From assembly GCA_028875855.1 (NCBI GenBank), contig JAGWVA010000018.1, forward strand, positions 1 through 59,570: a stretch of DNA of 59,570 nucleotides, written 5' to 3'. Position numbers and translations under genes: made by a program. The notes under the pieces are model-generated. The model was not told the origin of the DNA. It did not search any database and saw nothing but the letters and a program-made list of their open reading frames with translations. Every line of letters begins with the position of its first letter. Position 1 is the first letter of the stretch. Shown in pieces: positions 1 to 9,033 of the stretch. The DNA comes from Paracoccaceae bacterium (GTDB lineage: Bacteria; Pseudomonadota; Alphaproteobacteria; Rhodobacterales; Rhodobacteraceae).

Positions 1-827
1 TTCAGCGGCGAGGGCAGTTCCCCCTTCAGCGTGATCCGCCGCTTGTCCTTGCGCGGCTCGGCCACCGGCGTCGCCGACAGAAGCGCCGCCGTGTAGGGAT
101 GCTGCGGATGAGCAAAGACCTCGGCCGCGGTGCCATGTTCCACGACGCGGCCCAGATACATGATCAGAATGTCGTCGGCGATGTGGCGCACCACCGACAG
201 ATCGTGGCTGATGAAGACATAGGCCAGCCCGAATTCCTGCTGCAGATCGCTGAGGATGTTCAGCACCTGCGCCTGGATCGACACGTCCAGCGCCGAGACG
301 GGTTCGTCCAGCACCAGCACCTTCGGTTGCAGCATCAGCGCCCGCGCGATGGCGATCCGCTGCCGCTGCCCGCCCGAGAACATGTGGGGGTAGCGGTCGT
401 AATGTTCCGACCGCAGGCCCACGCGGTCCAGCATCTCCAACGCCTTCCTGCGCCGGGTGGCGGCATCGTCGCCGGTGTTCAGCCGCAGCGGCTCTTCAAG
501 GATCTGGCCGACCTTGTGGCGGGGATTGAGCGACCCGTAGGGGTTCTGGAACACGATCTGGATCGCGCGGCGCATCTCGACGCCGGCACCGGCAGCCTTG
601 CCGCCGATCTTCAGATCGCCCGCCGTGGGCGGCTCGATCATGGTCAGCACGCGCGCCAGCGTGGACTTGCCGCAGCCCGATTCCCCGACGATGGCCAGCG
701 TCTTGCCGCGTTCCAGCCGGAAACTCGCCCCGTCCAGCGCGCGCACCGTGGCCGGTGGCGCAAGCGCGCCCCGCTTGACGGAATAGTGCCGTTTGAGGTC
801 ATGCGCCTCCAGAACGATCTCGGTCAT
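1..827 (-). CDS. dppF: Dipeptide/oligopeptide ABC transporter ATP-binding subunit DppF (3' end outside window)
   Basis: This is the second ATPase of a peptide importer. It hydrolyses ATP on the cytoplasmic face of the DppBC channel together with DppD. About 275 codons are visible and the C-terminus runs off the left edge. Walker A GESGCGKST lies at residues 48-56, the Q-loop near Q94, the signature FSGGQ at about 150-154, and Walker B ending DE at 174-175. The OppF/DppF tail motif HPYTAALLSA is present near the edge. The start is an ATG that overlaps the dppD stop by 4 bases (ATGA), so translation is probably coupled. It is last in the dppABCDF order. Family assignment is firm; the exact substrate (dipeptide, oligopeptide or another peptide-like solute) is inferred. 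Confidence 0.93.
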   Translation of the reverse strand, partial: MTEIVLEAHDLKRHYSVKRGALAPPATVRALDGASFRLERGKTLAIVGESGCGKSTLARVLTMIEPPTAGDLKIGGKAAGAGVEMRRAIQIVFQNPYGSLNPRHKVGQILEEPLRLNTGDDAATRRRKALEMLDRVGLRSEHYDRYPHMFSGGQRQRIAIARALMLQPKVLVLDEPVSALDVSIQAQVLNILSDLQQEFGLAYVFISHDLSVVRHIADDILIMYLGRVVEHGTAAEVFAHPQHPYTAALLSATPVAEPRKDKRRITLKGELPSPL

Positions 828-1828
828 GCCTGCGCCTCCGTTTTCGCGCCAACCGTTCCGTCGATGGGCTTACCCCCCCGCAGCGGATGATTGCACAGCG
901 CAAAGCCCAGTTCCGCCCCCTGCCGCGTCACCGATTGCCGGCAGATGTCGTCGGCGAAGGTGCAACGCGGCGAGAACAGGCAGCCCGTCGGCCGGTCATA
1001 CTGCCCCGGCACGGTGCCCGGGATCGCCGGCAGCCGCTTCGAGGTCGCGCGTTCCGGCAGGGCCGCCAGCAGCGCGGCGGTATAGGGGTGATGCGGGTCC
1101 TCGAAAAGCGCGCTCACCTCGTTCTCCTCGACCTTTTCGCCGGCATATTGCACCTGCACACGCTCGGCCGTTTCGGCGACCACGCCCATGTCGTGCGTGA
1201 TCAGGATCAGCGCCATGCCCTGTTCCTTCTGCAACTTGATGAGCAGGTCGAGGATCTGCGCCTGGATCGTCACGTCGAGCGCGGTCGTGGGTTCGTCCGC
1301 GATCAAGAGCTTCGGATCGCAGGCCAGCGCCATCGCGATCATCACGCGCTGGCTCATGCCGCCCGAAAGCTGGTGCGGGAAGGCCGACAGCCGTTCCTCG
1401 GGCGCGGGAATGCCGACCAGTTTCAAAAGCTCGATCGACCGCGCGCGCCGGGCCTTGCGGCCAAGGCCAAGGTGGAAGCGCAGCGCCTCGCCCAGCTGGA
1501 AGCCCACGGTGAAGCAGGGGTTCAGGCTCGAGATGGGTTCCTGGAAGATCATCGAGATGTCCTTGCCGACGATGCGCCGCTTGTCGCGCGCGCTCATCGT
1601 CAGCAGGTCTTTCCCGGCAAAGGTCATCTTCTTCGCCTCGACCTGCGCGGTCCAGGGCAAAAGGCCCATCAGCGCCAGCATGGCGACCGATTTGCCCGAT
1701 CCGGATTCACCCACGATGGACAGGATCTCGCCCTGATCGCAGCGGAGCGACAGGTTGTTGACCGCGCGGAACATGCCGCCCGAAGTGCGGAAGCTGACCG
1801 ACAGGTCTTCGATTTCAAGAAGTGCCAT
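824..1828 (-). CDS. dppD: Dipeptide/oligopeptide ABC transporter ATP-binding subunit DppD
   Basis: This is the first ATPase of the peptide importer, 334 residues, a usual length for DppD/OppD. Walker A GESGSGKS is at residues 40-47, followed by a Q-loop (IFQEP), a variant signature LSGGM and Walker B ending ADEPTTALD. The C-terminal oligopeptide-transporter domain has the GCLFSPRC motif and two further cysteines, the cysteine pattern that in some DppD proteins binds an iron-sulfur cluster (family knowledge, not shown here). The reading frame stays open far upstream, but the ATG at 1828 is chosen. It matches the family N-terminus (MALLEIEDLSV) and overlaps the dppC stop by one base (TGATG), typical of coupled operon genes. 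Confidence 0.93.
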   Translation of the reverse strand: MALLEIEDLSVSFRTSGGMFRAVNNLSLRCDQGEILSIVGESGSGKSVAMLALMGLLPWTAQVEAKKMTFAGKDLLTMSARDKRRIVGKDISMIFQEPISSLNPCFTVGFQLGEALRFHLGLGRKARRARSIELLKLVGIPAPEERLSAFPHQLSGGMSQRVMIAMALACDPKLLIADEPTTALDVTIQAQILDLLIKLQKEQGMALILITHDMGVVAETAERVQVQYAGEKVEENEVSALFEDPHHPYTAALLAALPERATSKRLPAIPGTVPGQYDRPTGCLFSPRCTFADDICRQSVTRQGAELGFALCNHPLRGGKPIDGTVGAKTEAQA

Positions 1829-2745
1829 CAGGACCTCTTCAGTTTCGGGTCTAGCGCATCGCGCAGGCCGTCGCCCATCAGGTTGATGGCCAGAACCGTG
1901 ATCAGGATCGCAAGGCCGGGGAAGGTCACCGCCCACCAGGCCCGCAGGATGAACTCGCGCGATTCCGCGAGCATGGTGCCCCATTCCGGCGTCGGCGGCT
2001 GCGCGCCCATGCCAAGAAAGCCAAGCGCGGCGGCATCGAGGATCGCGTTGGAAAACGACAGCGCCGCCTGCACGATCACCGGGCCAAGGCAGTTGGGCAG
2101 GATTGTCCGCGTCATCAGGTAAAGCGGCGAGGCGCCGGCCACGCGGGCCGAGATGACGTATTCGCGGTTGATCTCGCCCAGCACGGCGGCACGGGTCAGG
2201 CGCACGAAATGCGGCTGATAGACGATCGCGATGGCGATCATCGCGTTCAGAAGCCCCGGCCCGAAGACCGCGACCAGCACCAGCGCCAGGAGCAGCGACG
2301 GAAACGCGAGGATCACGTCCATCACGCGCATGATGAGCGTATCGACCCAGCCGCCGACATAGCCCGCGACCAGCCCGATGGTCACCCCGGCCACCATGGC
2401 GATGGTGACCACGACGACCCCGATGAACAGCGAAAAGCGCGACCCGAAGATCAACCGGGACAGGATGTCCCGCCCCACGGCATCGGTGCCCAGGATGTAG
2501 CGCCACGTCCCCCCCGCCTGCCAGGCGGGCGGGTTCAGCAGCATGTTGGTGTTCTGGTTGTCGGGGTTGTGCGGCGCGATGAGCGGGGCAAGGATCGCGA
2601 TCAGGATCAGCGCCGCGAAGACGCAAAGGCCCGCGACCGCGCCCTTGTTCTCCGAGAAGTAATACCAGAATTCGGCCAAGGCCGACCGCCTGCGCGGCGC
2701 TGCGGCGGAAACCGGCTTTGCGAGGGATGTATCTTGGGTTGCCAT
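1828..2745 (-). CDS. dppC: Dipeptide ABC transporter permease DppC
   Basis: This is an inner-membrane permease subunit pairing with DppB to form the peptide channel, 305 residues. The N-terminal OppC-type segment carries the first membrane helix at about 35-55, followed by a periplasmic loop with the LGTDAVGRD motif and five further hydrophobic helices. The cytoplasmic EAA loop that docks on the ATPase reads EYVISARVAGAS. The start chosen is the ATG for MATQDTSLAK, one base after the dppB stop. A longer frame upstream would run into dppB and is less likely. It sits between dppB and dppD with no room for separate promoters. Confidence 0.92.
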   Translation of the reverse strand: MATQDTSLAKPVSAAAPRRRSALAEFWYYFSENKGAVAGLCVFAALILIAILAPLIAPHNPDNQNTNMLLNPPAWQAGGTWRYILGTDAVGRDILSRLIFGSRFSLFIGVVVVTIAMVAGVTIGLVAGYVGGWVDTLIMRVMDVILAFPSLLLALVLVAVFGPGLLNAMIAIAIVYQPHFVRLTRAAVLGEINREYVISARVAGASPLYLMTRTILPNCLGPVIVQAALSFSNAILDAAALGFLGMGAQPPTPEWGTMLAESREFILRAWWAVTFPGLAILITVLAINLMGDGLRDALDPKLKRS

Positions 2746-2746
2746 G

Positions 2747-3754
2747 TCAGTTATGCCTAATGCGCGGGTTGATGAAGCCGTAGAGGACATCCACCACAAG
2801 GTTCACGAACATGATGATCAGCGCGATGATGAGAAGTCCGCCCTGGATCACGGTATAATCCCGGCGGAACACCGCATCGACCATCCACTTGCCGATGCCC
2901 GGCCAGGAAAAGATCGTCTCGGTCAGGATCGCGCCCGCCATCAGCACGCCGACCTGAAGGCCGATGGTGGTGATGACCGGGATCATCGCGTTGCGCAGCG
3001 CATGAACGCCGATCACGCGGCGCGGGGGCATCCCCTTGGCGCGGGCGGTGCGGACGTAGTCCTCGCCCAGCACCTCGAGCATGGCCGACCGCGTCTGCCG
3101 CGCGATCACCGCGAGCGGAATGGTGCCCAGCACGATGGCCGGCAGCACCAGATGGGACAGGGCGGACTGGAACGCGCCCTCCTGCCCCGACAGCAGGCTG
3201 TCGATCAGCATGAAGCCCGTCACTGGCGGGAAGTAATAGACCAGCGAGATGCGGCCCGAGACCGGCAGCCAGTGCAGCACCCCGGCGAACAGGATGATGA
3301 GCAAGGGGCCCCACCAGAAGATCGGCATCGAAAAGCCCACCAGCGCGCTGCCCATCACCAACTGGTCGAACATCGACCCGCGCTTGATCGCGGCGAACAT
3401 GCCGGCGGGGATGCCGATCAGAACGGCGAAGATCATCGCGACGATAGACAGCTCCAGCGTGGCGGGGAAGCGGCTGAAGAATTCCTGCAACACCGGCCGC
3501 TTGGTCACGATGGACTGGCCGAAGTCGCCCGACAGCACGCCGCGGAGGTAGTCGAGATACTGGATCGGCAGCGGCCGGTCGAGGCCGAGCGCGTGCATCG
3601 CCGCCGCGTGCTGGGCGGGGGACAGCGCATGTTCCCCGGCAAGCAGCATCACGGGGTCGCCCGGAAGCAACCGGATGAACGAGAACGAGATCAGGGTGAC
3701 GCCGATGAACGTCGGTATCAGAACCGCGATCCGGCGAAGAAGAAACTGCAACAT
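2747..3754 (-). CDS. dppB: Dipeptide ABC transporter permease DppB
   Basis: This is an inner-membrane permease of 335 residues, the usual DppB length. It begins with the classic DppB helix (MLQFLLRRIAVLIPTFIGV), followed by the LLPGDPV motif and a periplasmic loop with the GLDRPLPIQY element of this family. Five more membrane helices follow. The EAA loop near the C-terminal third reads DYVRTARAKGMPPRRV. It lies 148 bp downstream of dppA; that gap holds a strong stem-loop which could lower dpp permease and ATPase expression relative to the binding protein. It is followed after one base by dppC. Confidence 0.93.
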   Translation of the reverse strand: MLQFLLRRIAVLIPTFIGVTLISFSFIRLLPGDPVMLLAGEHALSPAQHAAAMHALGLDRPLPIQYLDYLRGVLSGDFGQSIVTKRPVLQEFFSRFPATLELSIVAMIFAVLIGIPAGMFAAIKRGSMFDQLVMGSALVGFSMPIFWWGPLLIILFAGVLHWLPVSGRISLVYYFPPVTGFMLIDSLLSGQEGAFQSALSHLVLPAIVLGTIPLAVIARQTRSAMLEVLGEDYVRTARAKGMPPRRVIGVHALRNAMIPVITTIGLQVGVLMAGAILTETIFSWPGIGKWMVDAVFRRDYTVIQGGLLIIALIIMFVNLVVDVLYGFINPRIRHN

Positions 3755-3855
3755 CGTCTGTGCCTAGCGCAGCCAGTGTCCGGGATGTCCGGGAAGCCCC
3801 GCGCGGCGGGGACGTGCCATCGGGATCGCCTGGGACAGGGGCCGCCGTGAATGGA

Positions 3856-3884
3856 GATGCGCCCGCCACGCGGACGGGCGCATC
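3856..3884 (-). terminator. Stem-loop after dppA (partial terminator or mRNA-stabilising element)
   Basis: A perfect 10-bp inverted repeat, GATGCGCCCG and CGGGCGCATC, encloses a 9-base loop. It starts 18 bases past the dppA stop codon. No T-run follows on the minus strand, so full termination is unlikely. Hairpins at this place in importer operons commonly protect the binding-protein message and reduce read-through into the permease genes; that role is inferred here. Confidence 0.6.
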
Positions 3885-3902
3885 GATTTGCGACAGCTCA
3901 GC

Positions 3903-5498
3903 TTACTTCGAGAGGCTCACGCCTTCGAAGTTGTGGCTGCCCAGCGGGTTCATCACATAGCCCTGAACCGACTTGCTCATCGGCATGATGACGGTCGAGT
4001 TGTCGATCGTCAGCCACGGGGCTTCCTGCTTGAAGATGACCTGAGCCTGCTCGTAAAGCTTCGCGCGCTCGGCCTGATCGGCGGTTTCGGCCGCCTTGGT
4101 CACAAGAGCGTTGAAGTCCTTGTTGCACCATTCGGCGACGTTGTTGCCGCCCACGGCATCGCAGCCCAGCAGGGTCGCAAGGAAGTTGTCCGGGTCGCCG
4201 TTGTCGCCGGTCCAGCCCAGCATGACCGCGCCGTCATGGTCCTTGGCGCGCGACTTCTTGAGGTATTCACCCCATTCGTAGGTCACGATCTTGGCCTTCA
4301 CGCCGATCTTGGCCCAGTCGGCCTGGATGATCTCGGCCGCGCGGCGCGCGTTGAGCATGTAGGGACGCGACACCGGCATCGCCCACAGGTTCATCTCGAG
4401 GTTCTTCACGCCGGCTTCTTCCAGCATCTTCTTGGCCGCCGCCGGATCATAGGGCTCGTTCTTGATCGACTTGTTGTAGCCCCACATGGTCGGCGGGATC
4501 GGGTTGGTCGCAACCTTCGCCATGCCTTCGAAGACAGCCTTCACGATCGCCTCGCGGTCGATCGCCATGTTCAGCGCCTGACGCACCTTCGCATTGTCGA
4601 ACGGCTTCTGGCTGGTGTTGTAGGCCATGTAGGCCACGTTCAGGCCCTGCTGCTCTTCGACCTTGAGGTTCGGGTCCTTCTTCAGCGCGGCGACGTCGGC
4701 GGCGTTCGGATAGGCCATGATCTGGCACTCGCCCGCCTTCAGCTTCTGCACGCGAACCGCGGCGTCCGGCGTGATCGCGAAGACGAGGTTGTCGATCTTC
4801 GGCTTGCCCGCCCAGTAGTCGGCATTGGCCTTGTAGCGGATCACCGCGTCAGACTGGTAGGCGACGAAGCTGAATGGCCCGGTGCCGACCGGCTCCTGGT
4901 TGAACTGCTGCATCTTGCCGGCCTTCTGAAGCTGGTCGGCATATTCCTTCGACACGATGGACGAGAAATCCATCCCGAGGTCGGCCAGGAACGGCGCGTT
5001 GGGCTTGGTCAGCGTGAATTCGACGGTGTAGTCGTCGATCTTCTTCACCGACTTGATCAGGCCCGGCATGCCCATGTCGTCGAAATAGACGTAGGCGCCG
5101 CCATTCACATAGCTATACCACGGGCTTTTCTTGTCCAGCTGACGCTCGAACGTGAAGACGACGTCATCGGCGTTCATGTCGCGGGTCGGCTTGAAATACG
5201 ACGTCGCGCCGAATTTCACGCCCTTGCGCAGGTGGAACGTGTAGGTCAGCCCGTCCTTCGACACGTCGTAGCTGGTGGCGAGGCCCGGCTGAAGCTGGGT
5301 CGTGCCCGGCTTGAACTGAAGCAGACGGTTGTAAACAGCCTGCGACGAGGCGTCGAACGTGGTGCCCGCGGTGTAAAGCGCCGGGTCGAAGCCCTCGGGC
5401 GAGCCTTCGGAGCAATAGACCAGCGTGGAGGCTTGCGCCATCGACGCGAAGCTGGCTGCCACGACGGACGCGGCCAGCAGCTTTGTGACCATTTTCAT
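3903..5498 (-). CDS. dppA: Periplasmic dipeptide-binding protein DppA (SBP family 5)
   Basis: This is the solute-binding protein that delivers peptides to DppBCDF. It has 531 residues, a normal SBP_bac_5 length. The N-terminus MKMVTKLLAASVVAASFASMAQAS is a clear Sec signal peptide with an AQA cleavage site, so the product is periplasmic. The family signature near residues 30-45 (CSEGSPEGFDPALYTAG) is the DppA type. It is preceded by a good ribosome site (GGGAGATCAC before ATG), which decides the start over an in-frame ATG 20 codons upstream. It is first in the operon; dppBCDF follow after a hairpin. Specificity for dipeptides, rather than heme or delta-aminolevulinate (which DppA also binds in some bacteria), is inferred. 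Confidence 0.92.
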   Translation of the reverse strand: MKMVTKLLAASVVAASFASMAQASTLVYCSEGSPEGFDPALYTAGTTFDASSQAVYNRLLQFKPGTTQLQPGLATSYDVSKDGLTYTFHLRKGVKFGATSYFKPTRDMNADDVVFTFERQLDKKSPWYSYVNGGAYVYFDDMGMPGLIKSVKKIDDYTVEFTLTKPNAPFLADLGMDFSSIVSKEYADQLQKAGKMQQFNQEPVGTGPFSFVAYQSDAVIRYKANADYWAGKPKIDNLVFAITPDAAVRVQKLKAGECQIMAYPNAADVAALKKDPNLKVEEQQGLNVAYMAYNTSQKPFDNAKVRQALNMAIDREAIVKAVFEGMAKVATNPIPPTMWGYNKSIKNEPYDPAAAKKMLEEAGVKNLEMNLWAMPVSRPYMLNARRAAEIIQADWAKIGVKAKIVTYEWGEYLKKSRAKDHDGAVMLGWTGDNGDPDNFLATLLGCDAVGGNNVAEWCNKDFNALVTKAAETADQAERAKLYEQAQVIFKQEAPWLTIDNSTVIMPMSKSVQGYVMNPLGSHNFEGVSLSK

Positions 5499-5719
5499 TG
5501 TGATCTCCCGTTGATTGGGGCGTCGGTCCCTGGGCCGGCGCCGCATCCCGGTATTCAAAATTCAAAACGAGGCAGAAGGCAACACACAGCGAACATCATT
5601 CCGTTCCATTCGAACCGCGACCCGCGGTTTTCCCCCGCCATCGGCCGGGTTAGCCAGCGGATGCGCGGCCCTGCTCGCGTGGATGTGACCGCCGGGGAAA
5701 CTGCGGCGCGGCGGCGGGC
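5499..5719. other. Intergenic region upstream of dppA
   Basis: This 221-bp gap lies between the dppA start and the 3' end of the amine oxidase, both on the minus strand. It must hold the dpp promoter unless transcription reads through from upstream. I see a tandem ATTCAAA-ATTCAAA at about 5553-5567 and AT-richer sequence around 5550-5630, but no promoter good enough to call and no RNA gene. Confidence 0.4.
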
Positions 5720-6781
5720 CTAGCCCAGCACGCGGCGCGCCGCGGCTTCGCCGGCGGTGAGGGCGCCCTCGATCAGGCCGGGACTCGTGTCCGAGGTTTC
5801 CGAAACGGCAAGCCAGAGCCGCCCCGCCATGTGCCCCTGCCGCAGGATCGCGGGGCCGACGTCGGGGTGCTGTGGCGGCCGTGTCAGGTCCGCCCCGGCG
5901 CAGATCGTGGGTTCGCGCGCCCAGTCCTGCACGATCAGGTGGCGCGGCGCCCCCGCCTCGGCGCCGAAACAGCGCCCGAGCTGGTCAAGAATCGCGTGGC
6001 GCAGCCCCTCGGGATCGGCGGCGCGCTCTGCGGCGGACCAACCGACGAAGCCGAAGAGGGCACCATGACCCGCATCCCCGGGCGAATGGTCGTGCACTTC
6101 GACCAGCGGGCCGGTCCGGCTGGCCACCCGGCCCGACAGCCCCATCCCGCGCCAGAACGGCCGGTCGTAAAGCGCGACGGCCTTGGCCTGCGGGGCCATC
6201 CAGGTGGGTGTGGCCTCCAGCGCCGTCCGAAGCGCCGGGGGCAGCCCTTCGATCCCGATCTGCTCGGCAACGATCCGCAGCGGCGCGGCGAGGATAACCT
6301 TCCCCGCGAGGCGGTCCTGCCCGTCGGCCGTCGTCACCCGAAGCCCCGCGCCCCCGGACGCGATCCCCGTCACGCGAACGCCGGTTTCGACCGTTCCCGG
6401 CGCCAGGCGGCTTTCCAGCGCGCGCACGATCGACCACGGCCCGCCGACCAGACGCGAAATGCCGTCCTGACCGGGGATCGGATAGCGCATGGGCGCGGGG
6501 CCATAGCCATCAAGCAGCCCCTCGCCCTCGTCGAATTGCGGCATCGGTTCAAGGCCCAGCCGCGCGATCCAGCGCGCGACATCGGGCTGCCAGCGCGGCC
6601 AGACCCATGTCGGCCCGAGATCGCCAGCCACCCTGCCGGTGTCCGGGTCCACCGCGGGCCGCACCCGTCCCCCGATCTGCGGGCTGGCTTCCAGCACATG
6701 CACGGCCGCGCCCGCCTCTTGCAGGCAGACCGCTGCGGTCAGCCCCGCAATCCCCGCGCCGATGATCAGGATGTCGTCCAT
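5720..6781 (-). CDS. FAD-dependent amine oxidase/NAD(P)-binding oxidoreductase
   Basis: This is a flavoprotein of the monoamine-oxidase/phytoene-desaturase superfamily, 353 residues and so shorter than typical MAOs (about 450). The N-terminal dinucleotide fold is evident: GAGIAGLTAA at about 8-17, an acidic end of the second strand (VLEASPQIGGR), and the GGR motif. The C-terminal FAD motif is present in modified form near the end (LWLAVSETSDTSPGLIEGAL). The start is the ATG before DDILIIGAG with GGGGGA upstream; the frame is open a further 90 codons but without family similarity. Its substrate is unknown. It is back to back with the exopolysaccharide operon and has no evident partner gene. 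Confidence 0.8.
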   Translation of the reverse strand: MDDILIIGAGIAGLTAAVCLQEAGAAVHVLEASPQIGGRVRPAVDPDTGRVAGDLGPTWVWPRWQPDVARWIARLGLEPMPQFDEGEGLLDGYGPAPMRYPIPGQDGISRLVGGPWSIVRALESRLAPGTVETGVRVTGIASGGAGLRVTTADGQDRLAGKVILAAPLRIVAEQIGIEGLPPALRTALEATPTWMAPQAKAVALYDRPFWRGMGLSGRVASRTGPLVEVHDHSPGDAGHGALFGFVGWSAAERAADPEGLRHAILDQLGRCFGAEAGAPRHLIVQDWAREPTICAGADLTRPPQHPDVGPAILRQGHMAGRLWLAVSETSDTSPGLIEGALTAGEAAARRVLG

Positions 6782-6893
6782 GCGTCCCCCAGGCAGGCAG
6801 GACGTAACAGGACACCGATCGGGGTCAAGGCTTCGCCCGGCTTGCCACGCAAGGCCCATGGAAAATTCACATGCTCTTGCGCACAAGTCTTTT

Positions 6894-6922
6894 TTGACCG
6901 ATTCGTCACCTTGGGATAGTAT
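6894..6922 (+). promoter_or_regulatory. Sigma-70-type promoter for the exosortase/EPS operon
   Basis: TTGACC (6894-6899) and TAGTAT (6917-6922) are separated by exactly 17 bases. This is a near-consensus housekeeping promoter in a short AT-richer island, 50 bp before the export-protein start. It is the best promoter match I saw by eye in the window. Confidence 0.65.
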
Positions 6923-6971
6923 CCCGTCCAAAGGGCAGATGAATGCCCGGCAACAAGCGAGGCGGGCAGTG

Positions 6972-7616
6972 ATGACGATGTATCCGTTGAAGCGTGGCCA
7001 GACGATCTGGGCTGTCGTGGCCCTTCTCACGGCCCTTGTGTTCTCCGCCATCCCGCATGCGGTGCGGGCGGCGTCGAACTACGCCATCCAGCCCGGCGAC
7101 ACGCTGCATGTCGAGGTGCTGGAAGATCCCACGCTGAACCGCGATCTGCTGGTGCTGCCCGACGGGACGATCAGCTTTCCCTACATGGGCAGCTTCATGA
7201 TCGGCGGCAAGACGGTGGACCAGGTCAAGTCCGAGATCACGCATGGCATCGCGCCGAATTTCGTCAAGCGCCCAACGGTTTACGTGTCGATCAACCGGAT
7301 TTCCCGCCCCATGGGGCAGGCCGGACAGGGCGGCGTGAACGTCTTCCTCATGGGAGAGATCGCGAAACCCGGGAAGATCAAGGTGAGCAGCGGCACGACG
7401 CTTCTGCAAGCCGTCGCCGAGGCGGGCGGCACGACGAAATTCGCGGCCGACCGGCGGCTTGAGCTGCACCGGCACGACCCCAAGACCGGCAAGGACATGA
7501 TCTACACCTTCTCGGTCACCGACACGCGGGCCAAGGGCCGGGACGCCATTCCGGCCACCACCGAACTTCAACCGGGCGACGTCATCGTTGTCCCGACGCG
7601 GCACCTCTTCGAATAA
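6972..7616 (+). CDS. Polysaccharide export protein (Wza/poly_export-SLBB family, periplasmic/outer membrane)
   Basis: This protein forms or caps the outer-membrane export route for a surface polysaccharide. It has 214 residues, the short form found in exosortase-linked EPS loci. A signal peptide ends at about residue 33 (HAVRA). The Poly_export motif follows (YAIQPGDTLHVEVLEDP, then LLVLPDGTISFPYMG), and one SLBB domain starts near VNVFLMGEIAKPG. There is no lipobox cysteine, unlike E. coli Wza. The start at 6972 gives a standard signal peptide; an in-frame ATG at 6939 with AGGGCAG upstream would add 11 residues. It is first gene of the block and is followed 7 bp later by the barrel gene. Confidence 0.85.
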   Translation: MTMYPLKRGQTIWAVVALLTALVFSAIPHAVRAASNYAIQPGDTLHVEVLEDPTLNRDLLVLPDGTISFPYMGSFMIGGKTVDQVKSEITHGIAPNFVKRPTVYVSINRISRPMGQAGQGGVNVFLMGEIAKPGKIKVSSGTTLLQAVAEAGGTTKFAADRRLELHRHDPKTGKDMIYTFSVTDTRAKGRDAIPATTELQPGDVIVVPTRHLFE

Positions 7617-7623
7617 CCGGAAC

Positions 7624-9033
7624 ATGAACAGACACGCTTTCCGCAAACGAGCCATCGGCGCGACCGCATTTTGCGCGGTCGCGGGCCTCGCCGTTGCCCA
7701 GACCCTGCCCCAGCCCGGCGATTCCACGCAGGCGGGAACCTTGCTGCATTTCGGGCTGCAATCGTCGCTGCGCCACGATTCCAACCTTGATCTTGCCCAT
7801 GCCTCGCCGGGGTCTTCGACGATCCTCGACAACACCCTGTCGGTCGGCATGACCTCGGTCACGCGGCAGTCGTCGTTCCTGCTGGACCTCTCGGGCATCC
7901 TGCGCGCCGCCAGCACGCCGGCCTCGGTCCGGGATGCAAGCTTCGACGGACAGAAGGTCAAGCTGGGCTACAAGCGGATCGGCCCGTCGTCGAGCCTCGA
8001 ACTCGGCGGCTCTTACGACCGGATCAGCCTGCAATTTCTCGACCCGCTCAGCCAGACGATGCTGAACGGGACCGACCTCGTGCCGACCAAGGGCACGCGA
8101 CGGCAGTTTCAGGCCAATGCGCAATACACGCTGGGCGCCGACGGCCCCTATGGCCTGACGCTGGAGGCCAGAACCTTCGGGCGGCGCTACGACGGCGCGG
8201 GATCGCAGTTCTACGACAGCACGAACACCCGGGTCACGGCCACCGGGCGGATGGAGCTGAACAAGGACAACGCGCTGCTGCTGTCGCTGATGTCGGGCAA
8301 CTACGCCGCACGCGACAGCAACGCCACGCATGAACGCCAGCAGTCGGTGGCGCTGACCTTCGGCCACAACATCGACAAGGACAACCAGCTGAAGCTGACG
8401 GTGGGCCTGCTGCGCCAGAAGATCGACTCGCTCACCAGCACGTCCAACCGGACCCGTCCGCTGTTCACCGTCGTCTATGCGCATTCGAACGGCAGCGCGA
8501 CCCAGACCGCGACGCTCGATCACCGGCTGACCCCTTCGGGCAACCGCGACACGCTGACCTTCCAGCATCGGACCGACCTGCCCACGGGCCTTCTGTCCTT
8601 CATGATCGGCGCAAGCCGGACCGAGGGACGGTCCGCGCAGGCCATCGGCGCGCTGGACTATGTGCTGGACGGTCCGCGGGGCCGGTTCAGCGTCAGGCTC
8701 AGCCGCAGCGTCTCGAGCCCCTGGGACCTGACCGGCCTCGACACGCAGGAGGAACTGCTGACCCGCGCCGCGGCAAGCTACCGGGTGCATGTCAACGAAC
8801 TGACCGGCCTGCGCTTCACGGTGGATTTCGCCCGCAGCGACCCGGGCAACAGCAGCGGCGGAAATTCCACGCAGGCCAGCAATGTGACCGCGGCCTATGA
8901 ACGTGCGTTGACGCGCGATTGGCAGCTCAGCGCGGGCCTGACCCACCGCAACCGGCGCGACCCGGTCAGCGGCGCGGCCGCAGGCAACGCGGTCTTCCTG
9001 ACGCTGGCCCGCAGCTTCTCGATCCGCCCATGA
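7624..9033 (+). CDS. Exosortase-locus outer-membrane beta-barrel protein
   Basis: This is a predicted outer-membrane barrel of 469 residues with a signal peptide (cleavage near residue 25, after LAVAQ). The mature part consists of alternating polar/hydrophobic strands without helices, with repeated short loops and an end ([11 protein letters not shown]) typical of a closing strand. Barrels of this kind accompany the export protein and exosortase in PEP-CTERM-type loci and are thought to act in polysaccharide secretion, though the biochemical role is not established. The start is the ATG for [10 protein letters not shown] just after the previous stop. The stop overlaps the exosortase start by 4 bases (ATGA). 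Confidence 0.75.
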   Translation: MNRHAFRKRAIGATAFCAVAGLAVAQTLPQPGDSTQAGTLLHFGLQSSLRHDSNLDLAHASPGSSTILDNTLSVGMTSVTRQSSFLLDLSGILRAASTPASVRDASFDGQKVKLGYKRIGPSSSLELGGSYDRISLQFLDPLSQTMLNGTDLVPTKGTRRQFQANAQYTLGADGPYGLTLEARTFGRRYDGAGSQFYDSTNTRVTATGRMELNKDNALLLSLMSGNYAARDSNATHERQQSVALTFGHNIDKDNQLKLTVGLLRQKIDSLTSTSNRTRPLFTVVYAHSNGSATQTATLDHRLTPSGNRDTLTFQHRTDLPTGLLSFMIGASRTEGRSAQAIGALDYVLDGPRGRFSVRLSRSVSSPWDLTGLDTQEELLTRAAASYRVHVNELTGLRFTVDFARSDPGNSSGGNSTQASNVTAAYERALTRDWQLSAGLTHRNRRDPVSGAAAGNAVFLTLARSFSIRP

